Program-made: the position numbers and the translations under genes | Notes under the pieces: model-generated | What the model was told of the DNA's origin: nothing | Databases searched by the model: none | Seen by the model: only the letters and a program-made list of their open reading frames with translations | Assembly (NCBI RefSeq): GCF_018130695.1 | Contig: NZ_JAFCJX010000019.1 | Span: forward strand, 62,001 to 126,000 | Reading direction: 5' to 3' | Length of the DNA: 64,000 nt | Source of the DNA: Bradyrhizobium jicamae | GTDB lineage: Bacteria; Pseudomonadota; Alphaproteobacteria; Rhizobiales; Xanthobacteraceae | Shown here: positions 24,901 through 33,550 of the stretch, in pieces | Numbering within the stretch: the first letter of the stretch is position 1 | Layout of the letters: every line of letters starts with the position of its first letter

Positions 24901-25341
24901 ATGGCTATGACAATGACGGGCGAGATCCAGCTCGCCGCCCCGAGGGAGGTCGTTTGGGCCAAACTGAACGACCCCGCGGTTCTGAAAGCCTGTATTCCCG
25001 GATGCGAGCAACTGGAGGAGATCGACCGTCAAGGATTTCGCGCCGTCGCAAAGATAAAGGTGGGGCCTGTTTCGGCGCGGTTTAGAGGCAAGGTCGCTCT
25101 CACCGACCTCGACCCGCCGAACAGCTACAATATCGCGGGAGAAGGCGAGGGCGGTGTCGCGGGCTTCGCAAGGGGCGGCGCAAAAGTCAGGCTTCTCGAG
25201 CGAGACAATGGCACCCTTTTGACGTATCAGGTCGAGGCGCAAATCGGCGGAAAGCTGGCGCAACTGGGGCAGCGACTTGTCAACGGCACGGCGAAGAAAC
25301 TGGCAGATGAGTTCTTTATCAGTTTCGCGCGGTCACTTTAA
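24901..25341 (+). CDS. CoxG-family SRPBCC protein
   Basis: The 146-residue protein has the CoxG signature: an N-terminal AAPREVVWAKLNDP segment, CIPGCEQLEE (about 36), GPVSARFRG (about 55) and GGKLAQLGQRL then GTAKKLADEFF at the C-terminus. CoxG proteins bind hydrophobic ligands or recruit molybdenum hydroxylases to the membrane. GGAG lies ahead of the ATG at 24901. An apparent longer frame begins inside the preceding gene and is not used. It closes the operon of the binding protein and AbfD-like enzyme, tying this operon to the molybdenum hydroxylase 5 kb upstream. Confidence 0.88.
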   Translation: MAMTMTGEIQLAAPREVVWAKLNDPAVLKACIPGCEQLEEIDRQGFRAVAKIKVGPVSARFRGKVALTDLDPPNSYNIAGEGEGGVAGFARGGAKVRLLERDNGTLLTYQVEAQIGGKLAQLGQRLVNGTAKKLADEFFISFARSL

Positions 25342-25572
25342 TTCACGACCGCTCGTCCAATTCGCCTGAGCAACCCTAGTTTACCATGACTTGCCACCCG
25401 AATGTTCTCTGCGTAGGGGAATCTTGGATGGCGACAAAGCATGCCTCCGCGCCAGCGGCATTGCGTAAGGCGCAATGCGGCGAGGACGCCAACGTCTATC
25501 CATCGAGACCGTATCAGTTCTCCTGCCGCCTTCGCTTCAAGCGGCACGTCGATACGCGACGGCATCGGTACA

Positions 25573-26295
25573 TCAGTGCAGCAGCAATGTTACCGCGAGC
25601 GGCACCAACAACGACGTTACAAGCGCATTCAGGCCCATGGCAATGCCAGAAAAAACGCCGGCCACTTCGTCGACTTGAAACGCGCGTGCTGTGCCGATGC
25701 CGTGCGCAGCGATGCCGACCGCGAAACCGCGAGCGCGGAAATCAGTGATGGCTATCCGATTCATAAGCGGAGTGACAATGATGGCACCCATTATGCCGGT
25801 GAGGACGACTGAAACCGCTGTTAGAGATGCATCGCCACGCAGGGATTCGCTGATACCCATGGCTACGCCTGCAGTGACCGATTTCGGCGCCAGCGAGAGG
25901 ATGACTGCCTGTGGCAGACCAAAGGCCCGGGCGAACAGAACGACGGAGACGATGGCTGTGATTGAGCCGGCGACCAGTGAGATCAGCATCGGCACGATCG
26001 CAGCTACGACGCGTTTGCGGTTGTCATACAGTGGTACCGCGAGTGCCACTGTAGCTGGACCGAGCAGGAAGTGCACAAACTGCGCGCCGGAAAAGTACGT
26101 GGTGTAAGAAGTGTTCGTGATGAGCAGGAATCCGCCGATGATCCAGATTGAGTGAAGGACCGGATTTGCCAGCGGATGGCGATGCGTCGCAAGCGAGACG
26201 GCATCTGCGATGGCATAGACAGAGAGCGTTACGGTCAGCCAGAGGAGAGGCGACTGCGAGAGATAAACCCAAAGAGAGGATGAGTTTCCGTTCAT
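25573..26295 (-). CDS. lrgB: LrgB/CidB family membrane protein
   Basis: The 240-residue polytopic protein has about seven to eight hydrophobic helices and family segments such as LGPATVALAVPLYDNR (about 76-91) and LAPKSVTAGVAMGISE (about 135-150). LrgB proteins act with LrgA in murein hydrolase control or in export of metabolites such as glycolate or pyruvate. Plant PLGG1, a glycolate/glycerate transporter, is a fusion of the same two domains. The start overlaps the lrgA stop by 4 bp. Glycolate transport would fit the glcDEF genes 20 kb away, but that link is speculative. Confidence 0.9.
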   Translation of the reverse strand: MNGNSSSLWVYLSQSPLLWLTVTLSVYAIADAVSLATHRHPLANPVLHSIWIIGGFLLITNTSYTTYFSGAQFVHFLLGPATVALAVPLYDNRKRVVAAIVPMLISLVAGSITAIVSVVLFARAFGLPQAVILSLAPKSVTAGVAMGISESLRGDASLTAVSVVLTGIMGAIIVTPLMNRIAITDFRARGFAVGIAAHGIGTARAFQVDEVAGVFSGIAMGLNALVTSLLVPLAVTLLLH

Positions 26296-26678
26296 TGCGT
26301 TGTCTGGTTTCTCGCGAGCAGGCGGCTGACTGCGAGGAATGTGGCGACGGTCACGAGCAAAGTGACGACCACGGACGCAGCCAGCGTCAGCAGGATTCCG
26401 ACACCATGTTCGACAACCAGGTCGAGCCTCTGCACAACACCGACGCCCGCAGGAATAAATAACAGAGATAGATGGGCGAGCAAGCCGCGGCCCGTGCTCT
26501 CGACGGCATCGTTGTGCAAAGGGCCTCGACGGAGCGCAACGTAGCGATCGCGCGTCAAGAGAAGAAGCAGCAAGAATGACAGGCCGAGCACCGGTCCTGG
26601 CATCGGTAGGTTAAGGCCGCGCACGATCGCTTCGCCGGCCAGCTGGCAGAGCAGAATCAAGCTCAGGCTCGCGATCAT
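26292..26678 (-). CDS. lrgA: LrgA/CidA family holin-like membrane protein
   Basis: The 128-residue membrane protein has four predicted helices and the family pattern LPMPGPVLGLSFLLLLLL (about 25-42) and HLSLLFIPAGVGVVQ (about 69-83). It overlaps lrgB by 4 bp and is the first gene of the pair. Together they may form a transport or holin-like complex in the inner membrane. The gene is intact and of normal length. Confidence 0.9.
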   Translation of the reverse strand: MIASLSLILLCQLAGEAIVRGLNLPMPGPVLGLSFLLLLLLTRDRYVALRRGPLHNDAVESTGRGLLAHLSLLFIPAGVGVVQRLDLVVEHGVGILLTLAASVVVTLLVTVATFLAVSRLLARNQTTQ

Positions 26679-26796
26679 GAGAAATGTCCGTTGCGTGACA
26701 GACGCCGCGACGGAGTCTGCGCGGTCGCCTTGCGGAGCGACAAATCGTTAGAGGGCGCTCTTACCGAGCCGAAGCGCAACCTGACGCCGCTGGAAG

Positions 26797-27507
26797 CTAC
26801 GCTGCCGGAATCTTCAGAGACGACATGAAGTGCTCCATGTTCGCCTCGACGCTTTCTCGGCTGAGCAAACCTGTCTTCTGATCGCGGATCATTGCGTACA
26901 TCTTCTCGTGCAGCCCAACGGCGCGATAGCGCCCACTGACCTCCAGCGATTTGCGAACCCAAGGAGCGACCATGTTCAGAACGAAGTCAGCGATCACAAC
27001 GATGAGTTTGTTGCCCGCTGCCGCATAGACCGCGCGATGAAAATCAAGGTCGGCCTCCAGCAGCTTCTCGATTGGCGAGTTGGGATCCTCCGAGAGAGCC
27101 TTCAGGCGGTCGATGCTTTCGCGCATAATTGCCAGATCACGATCGGTGCGCCTGATCGAAGCCAGCTCTGCGCAGTTTCGATCGAAAATGTACCGGAGCT
27201 CCATCAGCATTTCAGGTGAAGAATCCTGGAGATAGAGTTGGAACATCATCAGCGGCATCACGGCAGTGCCTTCGTCCTTGCGGATGTAGTTGCCGTGCCC
27301 ATGCCGCGTCTCGATCAGTCCTGAGACCGCAAGGGTCTTCATGGCCTCGCGGATCGGAGTGCGGCTGATGCCGAGCTTTTCTGCAAGCTCCTTCTCGTTG
27401 GGTAGCTTGTCACCTGGATTCAAATTGCCCTTGGCAATTTCACCGGTGATGTAATTCAGCGCGACTTCGACACGCGTGGGTAGCTTCTTGTTCTCCATCT
27501 GCTCCAT
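26797..27507 (-). CDS. GntR-family regulator with FCD ligand domain
   Basis: The 236-residue protein has a GntR winged helix at about residues 10-80 (GDKLPNEKELAEKLGISRTP then IREAMKTL) and an all-helical FCD domain (about 95-220), with candidate metal/ligand residues in DLDFHRAVY. FCD regulators commonly sense sugar acids or other small carboxylates. I chose ATG 27507; 27498 is an alternative, and the frame extends to 27621 without family similarity. It is divergent from the sugar ABC operon, and two AGGT-N3-ACCT type operators lie between them. It probably represses that operon. Confidence 0.88.
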   Translation of the reverse strand: MEQMENKKLPTRVEVALNYITGEIAKGNLNPGDKLPNEKELAEKLGISRTPIREAMKTLAVSGLIETRHGHGNYIRKDEGTAVMPLMMFQLYLQDSSPEMLMELRYIFDRNCAELASIRRTDRDLAIMRESIDRLKALSEDPNSPIEKLLEADLDFHRAVYAAAGNKLIVVIADFVLNMVAPWVRKSLEVSGRYRAVGLHEKMYAMIRDQKTGLLSRESVEANMEHFMSSLKIPAA

Positions 27508-27600
27508 CGGTCGCTCGCAGCTCTCATTTTCCGCCGTCGCATTGCGATCACATAAGCCGCCGCGCGACCAGATCAAACCAACGAACATCCACAAGGTAGG

Positions 27601-27640
27601 AGGTATGATCTCTGTTGACAACAGGTATAAGGTATGACCT
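27601..27640. promoter_or_regulatory. Candidate GntR/FCD operators
   Basis: AGGTATGACCT at 27630-27640 is a perfect AGGT-N3-ACCT inverted repeat of the length typical for FCD-type GntR operators. AGGTATGATCT at 27601-27611 is an imperfect copy, 29 bp upstream. A TTGACA sequence at 27615-27620 lies between them and could be the -35 box for the rightward ABC operon starting at 27684. Confidence 0.6.
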
Positions 27641-27683
27641 CATATCTCGGCGCAGACGCCAAGACGTCCGCTGGAGGAAATCA

Positions 27684-29222
27684 ATGCTTTCGTTGTCCGG
27701 GGCAGAGCCGGAAGTCCGCGATGACGCTGCCATTGGGCTGCACGACCAGCCTCTGCTGGTAGCGGACGGTGTCGCGAAGTCTTTCAACGGCGTTCCAGCC
27801 CTTCGCGACGGTCGGCTTGTCCTCAAGCGCGGAACCGTCCACGCGCTCTGCGGCGGTAACGGCGCCGGAAAGTCGACCTTCCTGAACATCGTGATGGGCT
27901 TGTTGCACCGCGACGAAGGCAGCATTCGCATCGACGGGGTGGCTGTCGATTTCAGGAGTGCCGCGGATGCTTTGCGGCATGGCGTGACCATCATCACTCA
28001 GGAATTGTCTCCGGTTCCCGAGATGACCGTGGCCGAGAACATCTACTTGGGAAGAGAGCCGAAGATCGGCGGCCTTGTGGTGGACTTCCCGAAGATGCGG
28101 CGGGCCGCAAAACGGCTTCTGGATGACCTTGAGTTCGATGTTCCCGTCGGCGCCCGCATGCGGGACTTGAGCCTGGCCCAGATCCAACTCGTCGAGATAG
28201 CGAAGGCACTTAGCCACCGTGCGGACATCGTCATTATGGACGAGCCCACCTCGGCCATCGGCGAGCACGAGGTGCATATCCTCTTCAATGCGCTGAAGCG
28301 GATAAAAGCACGCGGATCCGCGATCATCTACGTCTCGCACAAATTGACCGAGATTTTCGAGATCGCGGACGAATACACGGTTTTCCGCGACGGTCGGTTC
28401 ATCGAAAGCGGTGCAATCTCCTCGATCGATCGCAATCACCTCGTTACACAGATCGTCGGGCACGAGATCAAGACGGTCGAAAAGGGAAGGCCCAACGAAG
28501 GCGCGCCAATCCTGCTCGAAGTGCGCTCCTTGTCGCGCGGATCTCACTTCAAGAACATCTCTGTGACCGTCGCTGCAGGAGAAGTCCTGGGCATCTACGG
28601 TTTGCTTGGCTCGGGTCGGACCGAATTCTTGGAAACGATATTCGGCATCCACGCGCCGACCGCCGGCGACGTCTTCCTCGATGGGAAAAGGGTGGATCCG
28701 GGTAATCCCAAGAAGTGCATCCGACAAGGCATGGCTATGGTTTCCGAGGATCGGAAGGATACCGGCCTCGTTCTTTGCGCGTCTATCGCACACAACATTG
28801 CCTTGTCATCGCTAACGCTTCGCGCCGTCAGCGGATTTGTCCGTCGCAAAGCGGAGGCGGCTGCGACCGATCGGATGATGAAGTTACATCGGATCAAGGC
28901 GGCATCTCCAAACGTTGCTGTAGAGACGCTTAGCGGCGGAAACCAGCAGAAGGTGGTTTTCGCACGCTGTCTCCTGACCAATCCGCGTTTGCTGATATGC
29001 GACGAGCCAACACGTGGAATCGACGAGGGCTCAAAGCAGGAGATCTACGCTTTTCTCCGCGAGTTCGCGGCGAAGGGCAATGGGGTGCTCGTCGTCTCAT
29101 CCGAAGCGCCGGAGATACTCCAAATCAGCGATCGAATTGCGGTGTTCCGGCAGGGACGACTCGATCACGTCGTCGACGGGCACGAGACAACCCAGCAAAT
29201 GCTTACAGATCTCGCCAGTTGA
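27684..29222 (+). CDS. Sugar ABC transporter ATPase, two ABC domains (RbsA type)
   Basis: The 512-residue protein has two fused ATPase domains, as in RbsA/MglA. Domain 1 has Walker A GGNGAGKST (57-65) and Walker B VIMDEPTSA. Its signature is degenerate (LSLAQIQLVEIA). Domain 2 has a degenerate Walker A (GLLGSGRTEF), an intact signature LSGGNQQKVVFA and ICDEPTRGID. One strong ATP site per chain is normal for this group. GGAGGAAA precedes the ATG at 27684. It is the first gene of the importer operon, followed by permease and binding protein. Confidence 0.92.
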   Translation: MLSLSGAEPEVRDDAAIGLHDQPLLVADGVAKSFNGVPALRDGRLVLKRGTVHALCGGNGAGKSTFLNIVMGLLHRDEGSIRIDGVAVDFRSAADALRHGVTIITQELSPVPEMTVAENIYLGREPKIGGLVVDFPKMRRAAKRLLDDLEFDVPVGARMRDLSLAQIQLVEIAKALSHRADIVIMDEPTSAIGEHEVHILFNALKRIKARGSAIIYVSHKLTEIFEIADEYTVFRDGRFIESGAISSIDRNHLVTQIVGHEIKTVEKGRPNEGAPILLEVRSLSRGSHFKNISVTVAAGEVLGIYGLLGSGRTEFLETIFGIHAPTAGDVFLDGKRVDPGNPKKCIRQGMAMVSEDRKDTGLVLCASIAHNIALSSLTLRAVSGFVRRKAEAAATDRMMKLHRIKAASPNVAVETLSGGNQQKVVFARCLLTNPRLLICDEPTRGIDEGSKQEIYAFLREFAAKGNGVLVVSSEAPEILQISDRIAVFRQGRLDHVVDGHETTQQMLTDLAS

Positions 29223-29280
29223 GCGGATCGAAGGTTTTTCAAGAACTCGCGTGCGCATGCGGTCGAAGCAAGGAGTGGAT

Positions 29281-30264
29281 ATGGTGGCCAACGTAATAAG
29301 CAACGTCGCGACGGGTGCCCGATCCAAAAGTATCGCTGCTATAGGACCATACCTGAAGTCGTTCAGCATCGTCATCGTGTTCGTGGTGATTTCGGCGTTC
29401 TTCGCCGTGGCCAACGAGTACTTCATGACATGGCTGAACTGGGTGAACCTGCTGCGGCAATCCTCGATCAACGGCGTTTTGGCGATCGGAGTGACGTTCG
29501 TCATTCTGACAAGGGGCATTGACCTTTCCGTCGGCTCAGTGATGGCCCTCGCGGGCATGATCGCTGCCAGCCTCGTGACTTCGACCAACCAGCACTTCGT
29601 GCTTTGGGCGGTTCTGGCGGGACTCGGGACGGGCGCGCTGTTGGGCTTGCTGAACGGCGTCATCGTGACGACCTTCAATGTCCCGCCTTTCGTCGCCACG
29701 CTCGGAATGCTGAGCATGGCTCGCGGCTTGACCCTCATCTTCTCTGATGGGCGCCCTGTTCCGAATCTCTCCGAGTCGTTTCGTTGGATCGGCGGCGGCA
29801 GCGTGGCGGGCGTCCCCGTACCGGTCTTGATCCTCTTTCTTGTGTTCGCGACCGGCTGGGTGGTGCTCTCTTACACCACCTTCGGACGCTACGTTTACGC
29901 CGTAGGAGGGAACGACAAGGCGGCCAAGACGAGCGGCATCTCGACTCGGACCGTCATTGCATCCACCTACGTGATCTCCGGACTTCTTGCCGGACTCGCC
30001 GGTCTGGTGCTGACGTCTCGCACTACCGCCGCACTTCCACAGGCGGGCATCGGTTACGAACTCGACGCGATTGCGGCCGTGGTGATCGGCGGGACTAGCC
30101 TCGCAGGAGGACGCGGTTCGCTGGTCGGGACGTTGTTCGGCGCACTCATCATTGGAACCATCAACAACGGCATGGATCTGATGGGCGTGTCTTCCTACTA
30201 CCAGCAGCTTCTCAAGGGCGCGATCATTGTCGTCGCCGTGATGCTTGACCAATTTCGCAAGTGA
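29281..30264 (+). CDS. Sugar ABC transporter permease (RbsC type)
   Basis: The 327-residue inner membrane protein has about nine hydrophobic helices. It carries the family motifs LTRGIDLSVGSVMALAGM (about 79-96) and GYELDAIAAVVIGGTSLAGG (about 258-277) that identify RbsC-like permeases. AAGGAG lies at about 29270 before the ATG at 29281. It forms the channel for the importer with the ATPase upstream and the binding protein downstream. A much longer in-frame upstream extension overlaps the ATPase gene and is rejected. Confidence 0.92.
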   Translation: MVANVISNVATGARSKSIAAIGPYLKSFSIVIVFVVISAFFAVANEYFMTWLNWVNLLRQSSINGVLAIGVTFVILTRGIDLSVGSVMALAGMIAASLVTSTNQHFVLWAVLAGLGTGALLGLLNGVIVTTFNVPPFVATLGMLSMARGLTLIFSDGRPVPNLSESFRWIGGGSVAGVPVPVLILFLVFATGWVVLSYTTFGRYVYAVGGNDKAAKTSGISTRTVIASTYVISGLLAGLAGLVLTSRTTAALPQAGIGYELDAIAAVVIGGTSLAGGRGSLVGTLFGALIIGTINNGMDLMGVSSYYQQLLKGAIIVVAVMLDQFRK

Positions 30265-30356
30265 CCCCTGCGAAAACCATTACAGACGATGGGAAACGGC
30301 TGTAACGCCCAGCAATGGGCGGACTAGGTGACTGACTATATCAATCGGAGGAGACA

Positions 30357-31343
30357 ATGAAGTTTACGCGTAGATCGACGATGGCGGGTTTCGCCGCTGC
30401 TGCAATCATTCTTTCGACCAGTACGGCCTTTGCTCAAAGCAAGACACGGATCGCCGCCCTATCGTTCGGAGAATCCGGCGAATACATGAAGGCCTGGTCC
30501 AGCGAGATTCAGAGCCATCCGGCAGTTAAGGACGGTTCTGTCGCAGTCACGATCTTTGACGGCAAGTACGATCCTCTCGTCCAAGCTAACCAGATCGATA
30601 CGGCCATTACCCAAAAGTTCGATGCCATCATTATGTCGCCGTTCGATCTTCAGGCGTCGACCCCCGCGATCGACAAGGCCATTGCCGCTCGCATTCCGGT
30701 GATCGTGTCGGCTCTGAAAACAGCGTCGAAGAACTACACCGCGTCGATCATCGTCAACGACACTGAAGGAGGGCGTATCATCGGGGAGCAACTCGGCAAG
30801 CTGCTTCCGAATGGTGGGAACGTGGTGCTCATGGAAGGTCCGATCGGTCAGTCGGCGCAGATCGAGCGCAAGGCTGGCATCGATGCCGGCTTGGCCAAGT
30901 TCCCGAAGCTCAAGTTGATTGCCAGCAAGTCGGGCAACTGGAGCCGTGCCGAGGGGCAGTCGCTCATGGAGAATTGGTTGCTCGCGCATCCGGGGCAGAT
31001 CAATGCCGTACTCGCCGAAAATGACGAGATGGCGCTGGGCGCGATCGAGGCCATGAAGAGCGCAAAGGTCGACTTCAAGTCCGTTCCGGTGCTTGCGATC
31101 GATGGCATTCCGGATGGAAAGCGTGCCGTTCAGAAAGGCGAAATGACCATAACGCTCTACAAGTACGCCCGTGCTGAGGGGCAGGGCGCGGTCGATCTCG
31201 CCTTACGTGCCGTCAAGGGAGACAGCTACAAGCCCCGGTCCGAAATCTGGGAGTCTCTGATGGAGTGGAAAGGCGGGGCGCAGAAGGACTACGTCGTTCC
31301 CTGGCTTCTCTTGGATTCCTCGAACGTCGCAAAATACATGTGA
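30357..31343 (+). CDS. Sugar ABC transporter periplasmic binding protein (RbsB type)
   Basis: The 328-residue protein has a signal peptide (MKFTRRSTMAGFAAAAIILS, cleavage after TAFA near residue 28). The Peripla_BP_4 sugar-binding fold follows, with FDAIIMSPFD and VLAENDEMALGAIEAM. Such proteins bind monosaccharides with ring-stacking aromatic residues. GGAGGAG precedes the ATG. A perfect 12-bp stem-loop follows the stop and may protect or punctuate the message. The aldo/keto reductases immediately downstream suggest the ligand is an aldose. Confidence 0.92.
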   Translation: MKFTRRSTMAGFAAAAIILSTSTAFAQSKTRIAALSFGESGEYMKAWSSEIQSHPAVKDGSVAVTIFDGKYDPLVQANQIDTAITQKFDAIIMSPFDLQASTPAIDKAIAARIPVIVSALKTASKNYTASIIVNDTEGGRIIGEQLGKLLPNGGNVVLMEGPIGQSAQIERKAGIDAGLAKFPKLKLIASKSGNWSRAEGQSLMENWLLAHPGQINAVLAENDEMALGAIEAMKSAKVDFKSVPVLAIDGIPDGKRAVQKGEMTITLYKYARAEGQGAVDLALRAVKGDSYKPRSEIWESLMEWKGGAQKDYVVPWLLLDSSNVAKYM

Positions 31344-31351
31344 CTCCAATC

Positions 31352-31382
31352 GTGCGCACGCGGTGAACAGCCGCGTGCGCAC
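31352..31382. terminator. Intercistronic stem-loop after binding-protein gene
   Basis: GTGCGCACGCGG (31352-31363), a 7-base loop and CCGCGTGCGCAC (31371-31382) form a perfect 12-bp stem just after the binding-protein stop. There is no T-run, so it is better read as an mRNA-stabilising or attenuating hairpin than a full terminator. It gives high binding-protein expression relative to downstream genes in known sugar operons. Confidence 0.65.
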
Positions 31383-31408
31383 TGATGCTTAAACAGGGAT
31401 ATCTGGAT

Positions 31409-32473
31409 ATGGTGGCTCTGCAGAAGAGGGCGCTTCCGAACGGGCGTCTGAATTTGACTTCGCTTGGGCTGGGAACATCACCTTTGGGCGGGTGCGGTGT
31501 TCCGGTTAGCTTCGAGACCTTCGAGGCGGTGATCCTGAAGGCCTACGAGCAGGGCGTACGCTATTTCGATGTTGCTCCGCTCTATGGTCTCGGAAAGTCG
31601 GAGCATTTCCTCGGCCATGTCCTTCGTGTTCACGGTCTTCGTCCGGAGGTCGTGGTAAGCACCAAAGCGGGCCGGCTGTTGAAGCCGGCAAGCCGTTCGA
31701 AGCGCGCGGAAAGTCTCTACGGGATCAATTGGGTCGATCCGCTGCCCTTCGTCGACGAATACGATTACAGTTACGATGGCATCATGCGGTCCTTCGAGGA
31801 CAGCCAGCAGCGCCTCGGTCTCGACCGCATCGACATTCTTTTCCTGCACGATGTGAGCGGAGTCTGGCACCAGGAGAAGTATCCACTTTATCTGTCGCAA
31901 CTCCGCGAGAGCGGATACCGCGCGTGCGACGAACTCCGTCGCTCGGGAGCGGTCAAGGCGATCGGTCTCGGTGTTAACGAGACGGCTTCGGTGCTTGAAG
32001 TGGCAGCCGAGTTCGATCTCGACTGCTCGCTTGTGGCAGGGCGGTACACGCTCCTCAATCATGCGCCACTGACTGACTTCTTTCCCGAGGCCCAACGTCG
32101 CAGCATCGGCATCATCGCGGGCGGGGTCTACAATTCGGGGATCCTGGCGGAGGGCAGTCGGGGTAACGCCTTGACGCGGACCTATGACTACCAGACGGCG
32201 TCCGAAGCGATCGTACAGCGCGTGAAGGCGCTGGAAGCTGTCTGCGAACGTCACAACGTCGCGCTCGCCAATGCGGCTTCCCAGTTCGTCTATGCGCATC
32301 CGGCCGTGACATCGGTGGTTCAAGGCGCGCTCACAACGGCACATGTGGAGCAGAACGTCGCCTCGATATCGGCGCCAATTCCTCAGGCGTTCTGGATGGA
32401 CCTCAAGAGCGAAGGTCTGATTCCCAAAGAAGCCCCGCTCCCGGATCAGGGCTCCCTGGCCCTGTCCGACTAA
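31409..32473 (+). CDS. Aldo/keto reductase, aldose 1-dehydrogenase-like (paralogue 1)
   Basis: The 354-residue AKR has the catalytic set: Asp in YFDVAPLYG (about 53-61, including Tyr), Lys in VVSTKAGR (about 90) and His in FLHDVSG (about 150). It resembles L-fucose/D-threo-aldose 1-dehydrogenases, which oxidise aldoses to lactones with NAD(P). ATG 31409 is preferred over 31385 because it aligns with the start of the next paralogue and the earlier ATG abuts the hairpin. The next gene is a close paralogue, so the pair arose by tandem duplication. The substrate is probably the sugar imported by the upstream ABC system. Confidence 0.87.
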   Translation: MVALQKRALPNGRLNLTSLGLGTSPLGGCGVPVSFETFEAVILKAYEQGVRYFDVAPLYGLGKSEHFLGHVLRVHGLRPEVVVSTKAGRLLKPASRSKRAESLYGINWVDPLPFVDEYDYSYDGIMRSFEDSQQRLGLDRIDILFLHDVSGVWHQEKYPLYLSQLRESGYRACDELRRSGAVKAIGLGVNETASVLEVAAEFDLDCSLVAGRYTLLNHAPLTDFFPEAQRRSIGIIAGGVYNSGILAEGSRGNALTRTYDYQTASEAIVQRVKALEAVCERHNVALANAASQFVYAHPAVTSVVQGALTTAHVEQNVASISAPIPQAFWMDLKSEGLIPKEAPLPDQGSLALSD

Positions 32474-32500
32474 ATTTCCACACAAGCAAGGAGAAGAGCG

Positions 32501-33550
32501 ATGCTTCCGCTCGAAAAACGAACTCTAGGCCGCACTAAAGTGTCCGTCACATCCGCGGGGCTCGGGACAGTGCCTCTTTCAGGGTTCAATGTCGGAGTGC
32601 CCTATTCCGAATTCGAAGCTGTCGTTAAGGCAGCTTTCGATCTCGGGGTCCGCTATTTCGATTGCGCGCCGATGTACGGTCTCGGAAAAGCCGAGCATTT
32701 CCTTGGCCGTGCTCTCCGGGACCTCCGCATTCGCGATCAGGTCGTCGTGAGCACGAAGTGCGGCCGCGTGCTCAAGCCCGCAAGCCGAACACCGAAGCTC
32801 GACACGGTGTACGGCATCGAATGGGTTGATCCATACCCGTTTAGAGACACCTACGACTACACGTACGGCGGTGTGATGCGCTCGTTCGAGGACAGTCAGC
32901 AGCGTTTGGGCCTCGATTATATCGATGTGCTTCTGGTCCACGACGTCGGGCGCGCATGGCATGGCGATCAAGCAGAATTTTACTGGAACCAACTCCGTGA
33001 GAGCGGATACCGTGCCCTCGAGGAGCTGAAGAGTTCGGGTGCTATCGGTGCGGTAGGGCTGGGGGTAAACGAGACCGAATCCGTCGTTGGAGTAGCGCGC
33101 GAATTCCCGATTGACTGCGCGTTGATCGCAGGTCGATACACGCTTCTCAACCATGCACCACTCGATGGGCACTTCGACGAACTGCGGTCGCGGAATGTCT
33201 CGGTGATTGCGGGCGGCATCTACAATTCGGGCATCCTGGCCGCTGGATCGAAGGCCGCGGCCTCGACTTATGACTACCAGCAGGTCCCGAGCGCTATCCT
33301 TGAGCGCGTCCGTTCAATCGAGGAAGTTTGCGAACGGCACGGTGTTGACTTGCCGACCGTCGCGACGCAGTTCGTGCAAGCGCATCCCGCCGTGGCCACG
33401 GTGGTTCAGGGCGCGAAGTCGACAAGCGAGGTTACCCAGAACGTCCACGCTGTCTCGGCGCGGATACCCGCTGCTCTCTGGCAGGATTTGAGGGCCTCCA
33501 TACTGATCCCATCGAATGCTCCGGTTCCTGAAGGCGGGCAATCCTCGTGA
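32501..33550 (+). CDS. Aldo/keto reductase, aldose 1-dehydrogenase-like (paralogue 2)
   Basis: The 349-residue AKR is a close paralogue of the preceding gene product over its full length (for example YFDCAPMYGLGKAEHFLGRA versus YFDVAPLYGLGKSEHFLGHV). Catalytic Asp, Tyr, Lys (VVSTKCGR) and His (LVHDVGR) are kept. AAGGAG precedes the ATG. Its stop overlaps the next GTG by 4 bp. The preserved active site in both copies suggests split substrate or stereoisomer preference rather than redundancy. Confidence 0.88.
   Translation: MLPLEKRTLGRTKVSVTSAGLGTVPLSGFNVGVPYSEFEAVVKAAFDLGVRYFDCAPMYGLGKAEHFLGRALRDLRIRDQVVVSTKCGRVLKPASRTPKLDTVYGIEWVDPYPFRDTYDYTYGGVMRSFEDSQQRLGLDYIDVLLVHDVGRAWHGDQAEFYWNQLRESGYRALEELKSSGAIGAVGLGVNETESVVGVAREFPIDCALIAGRYTLLNHAPLDGHFDELRSRNVSVIAGGIYNSGILAAGSKAAASTYDYQQVPSAILERVRSIEEVCERHGVDLPTVATQFVQAHPAVATVVQGAKSTSEVTQNVHAVSARIPAALWQDLRASILIPSNAPVPEGGQSS

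Noticed and set aside
13240..25341. A CO dehydrogenase (coxMSL) operon for carbon monoxide oxidation
   Set aside because: The large subunit lacks the AYxCSFR loop with the CODH Cys and has PYRGVGRP instead. The neighbours are CoA-thioester enzymes.
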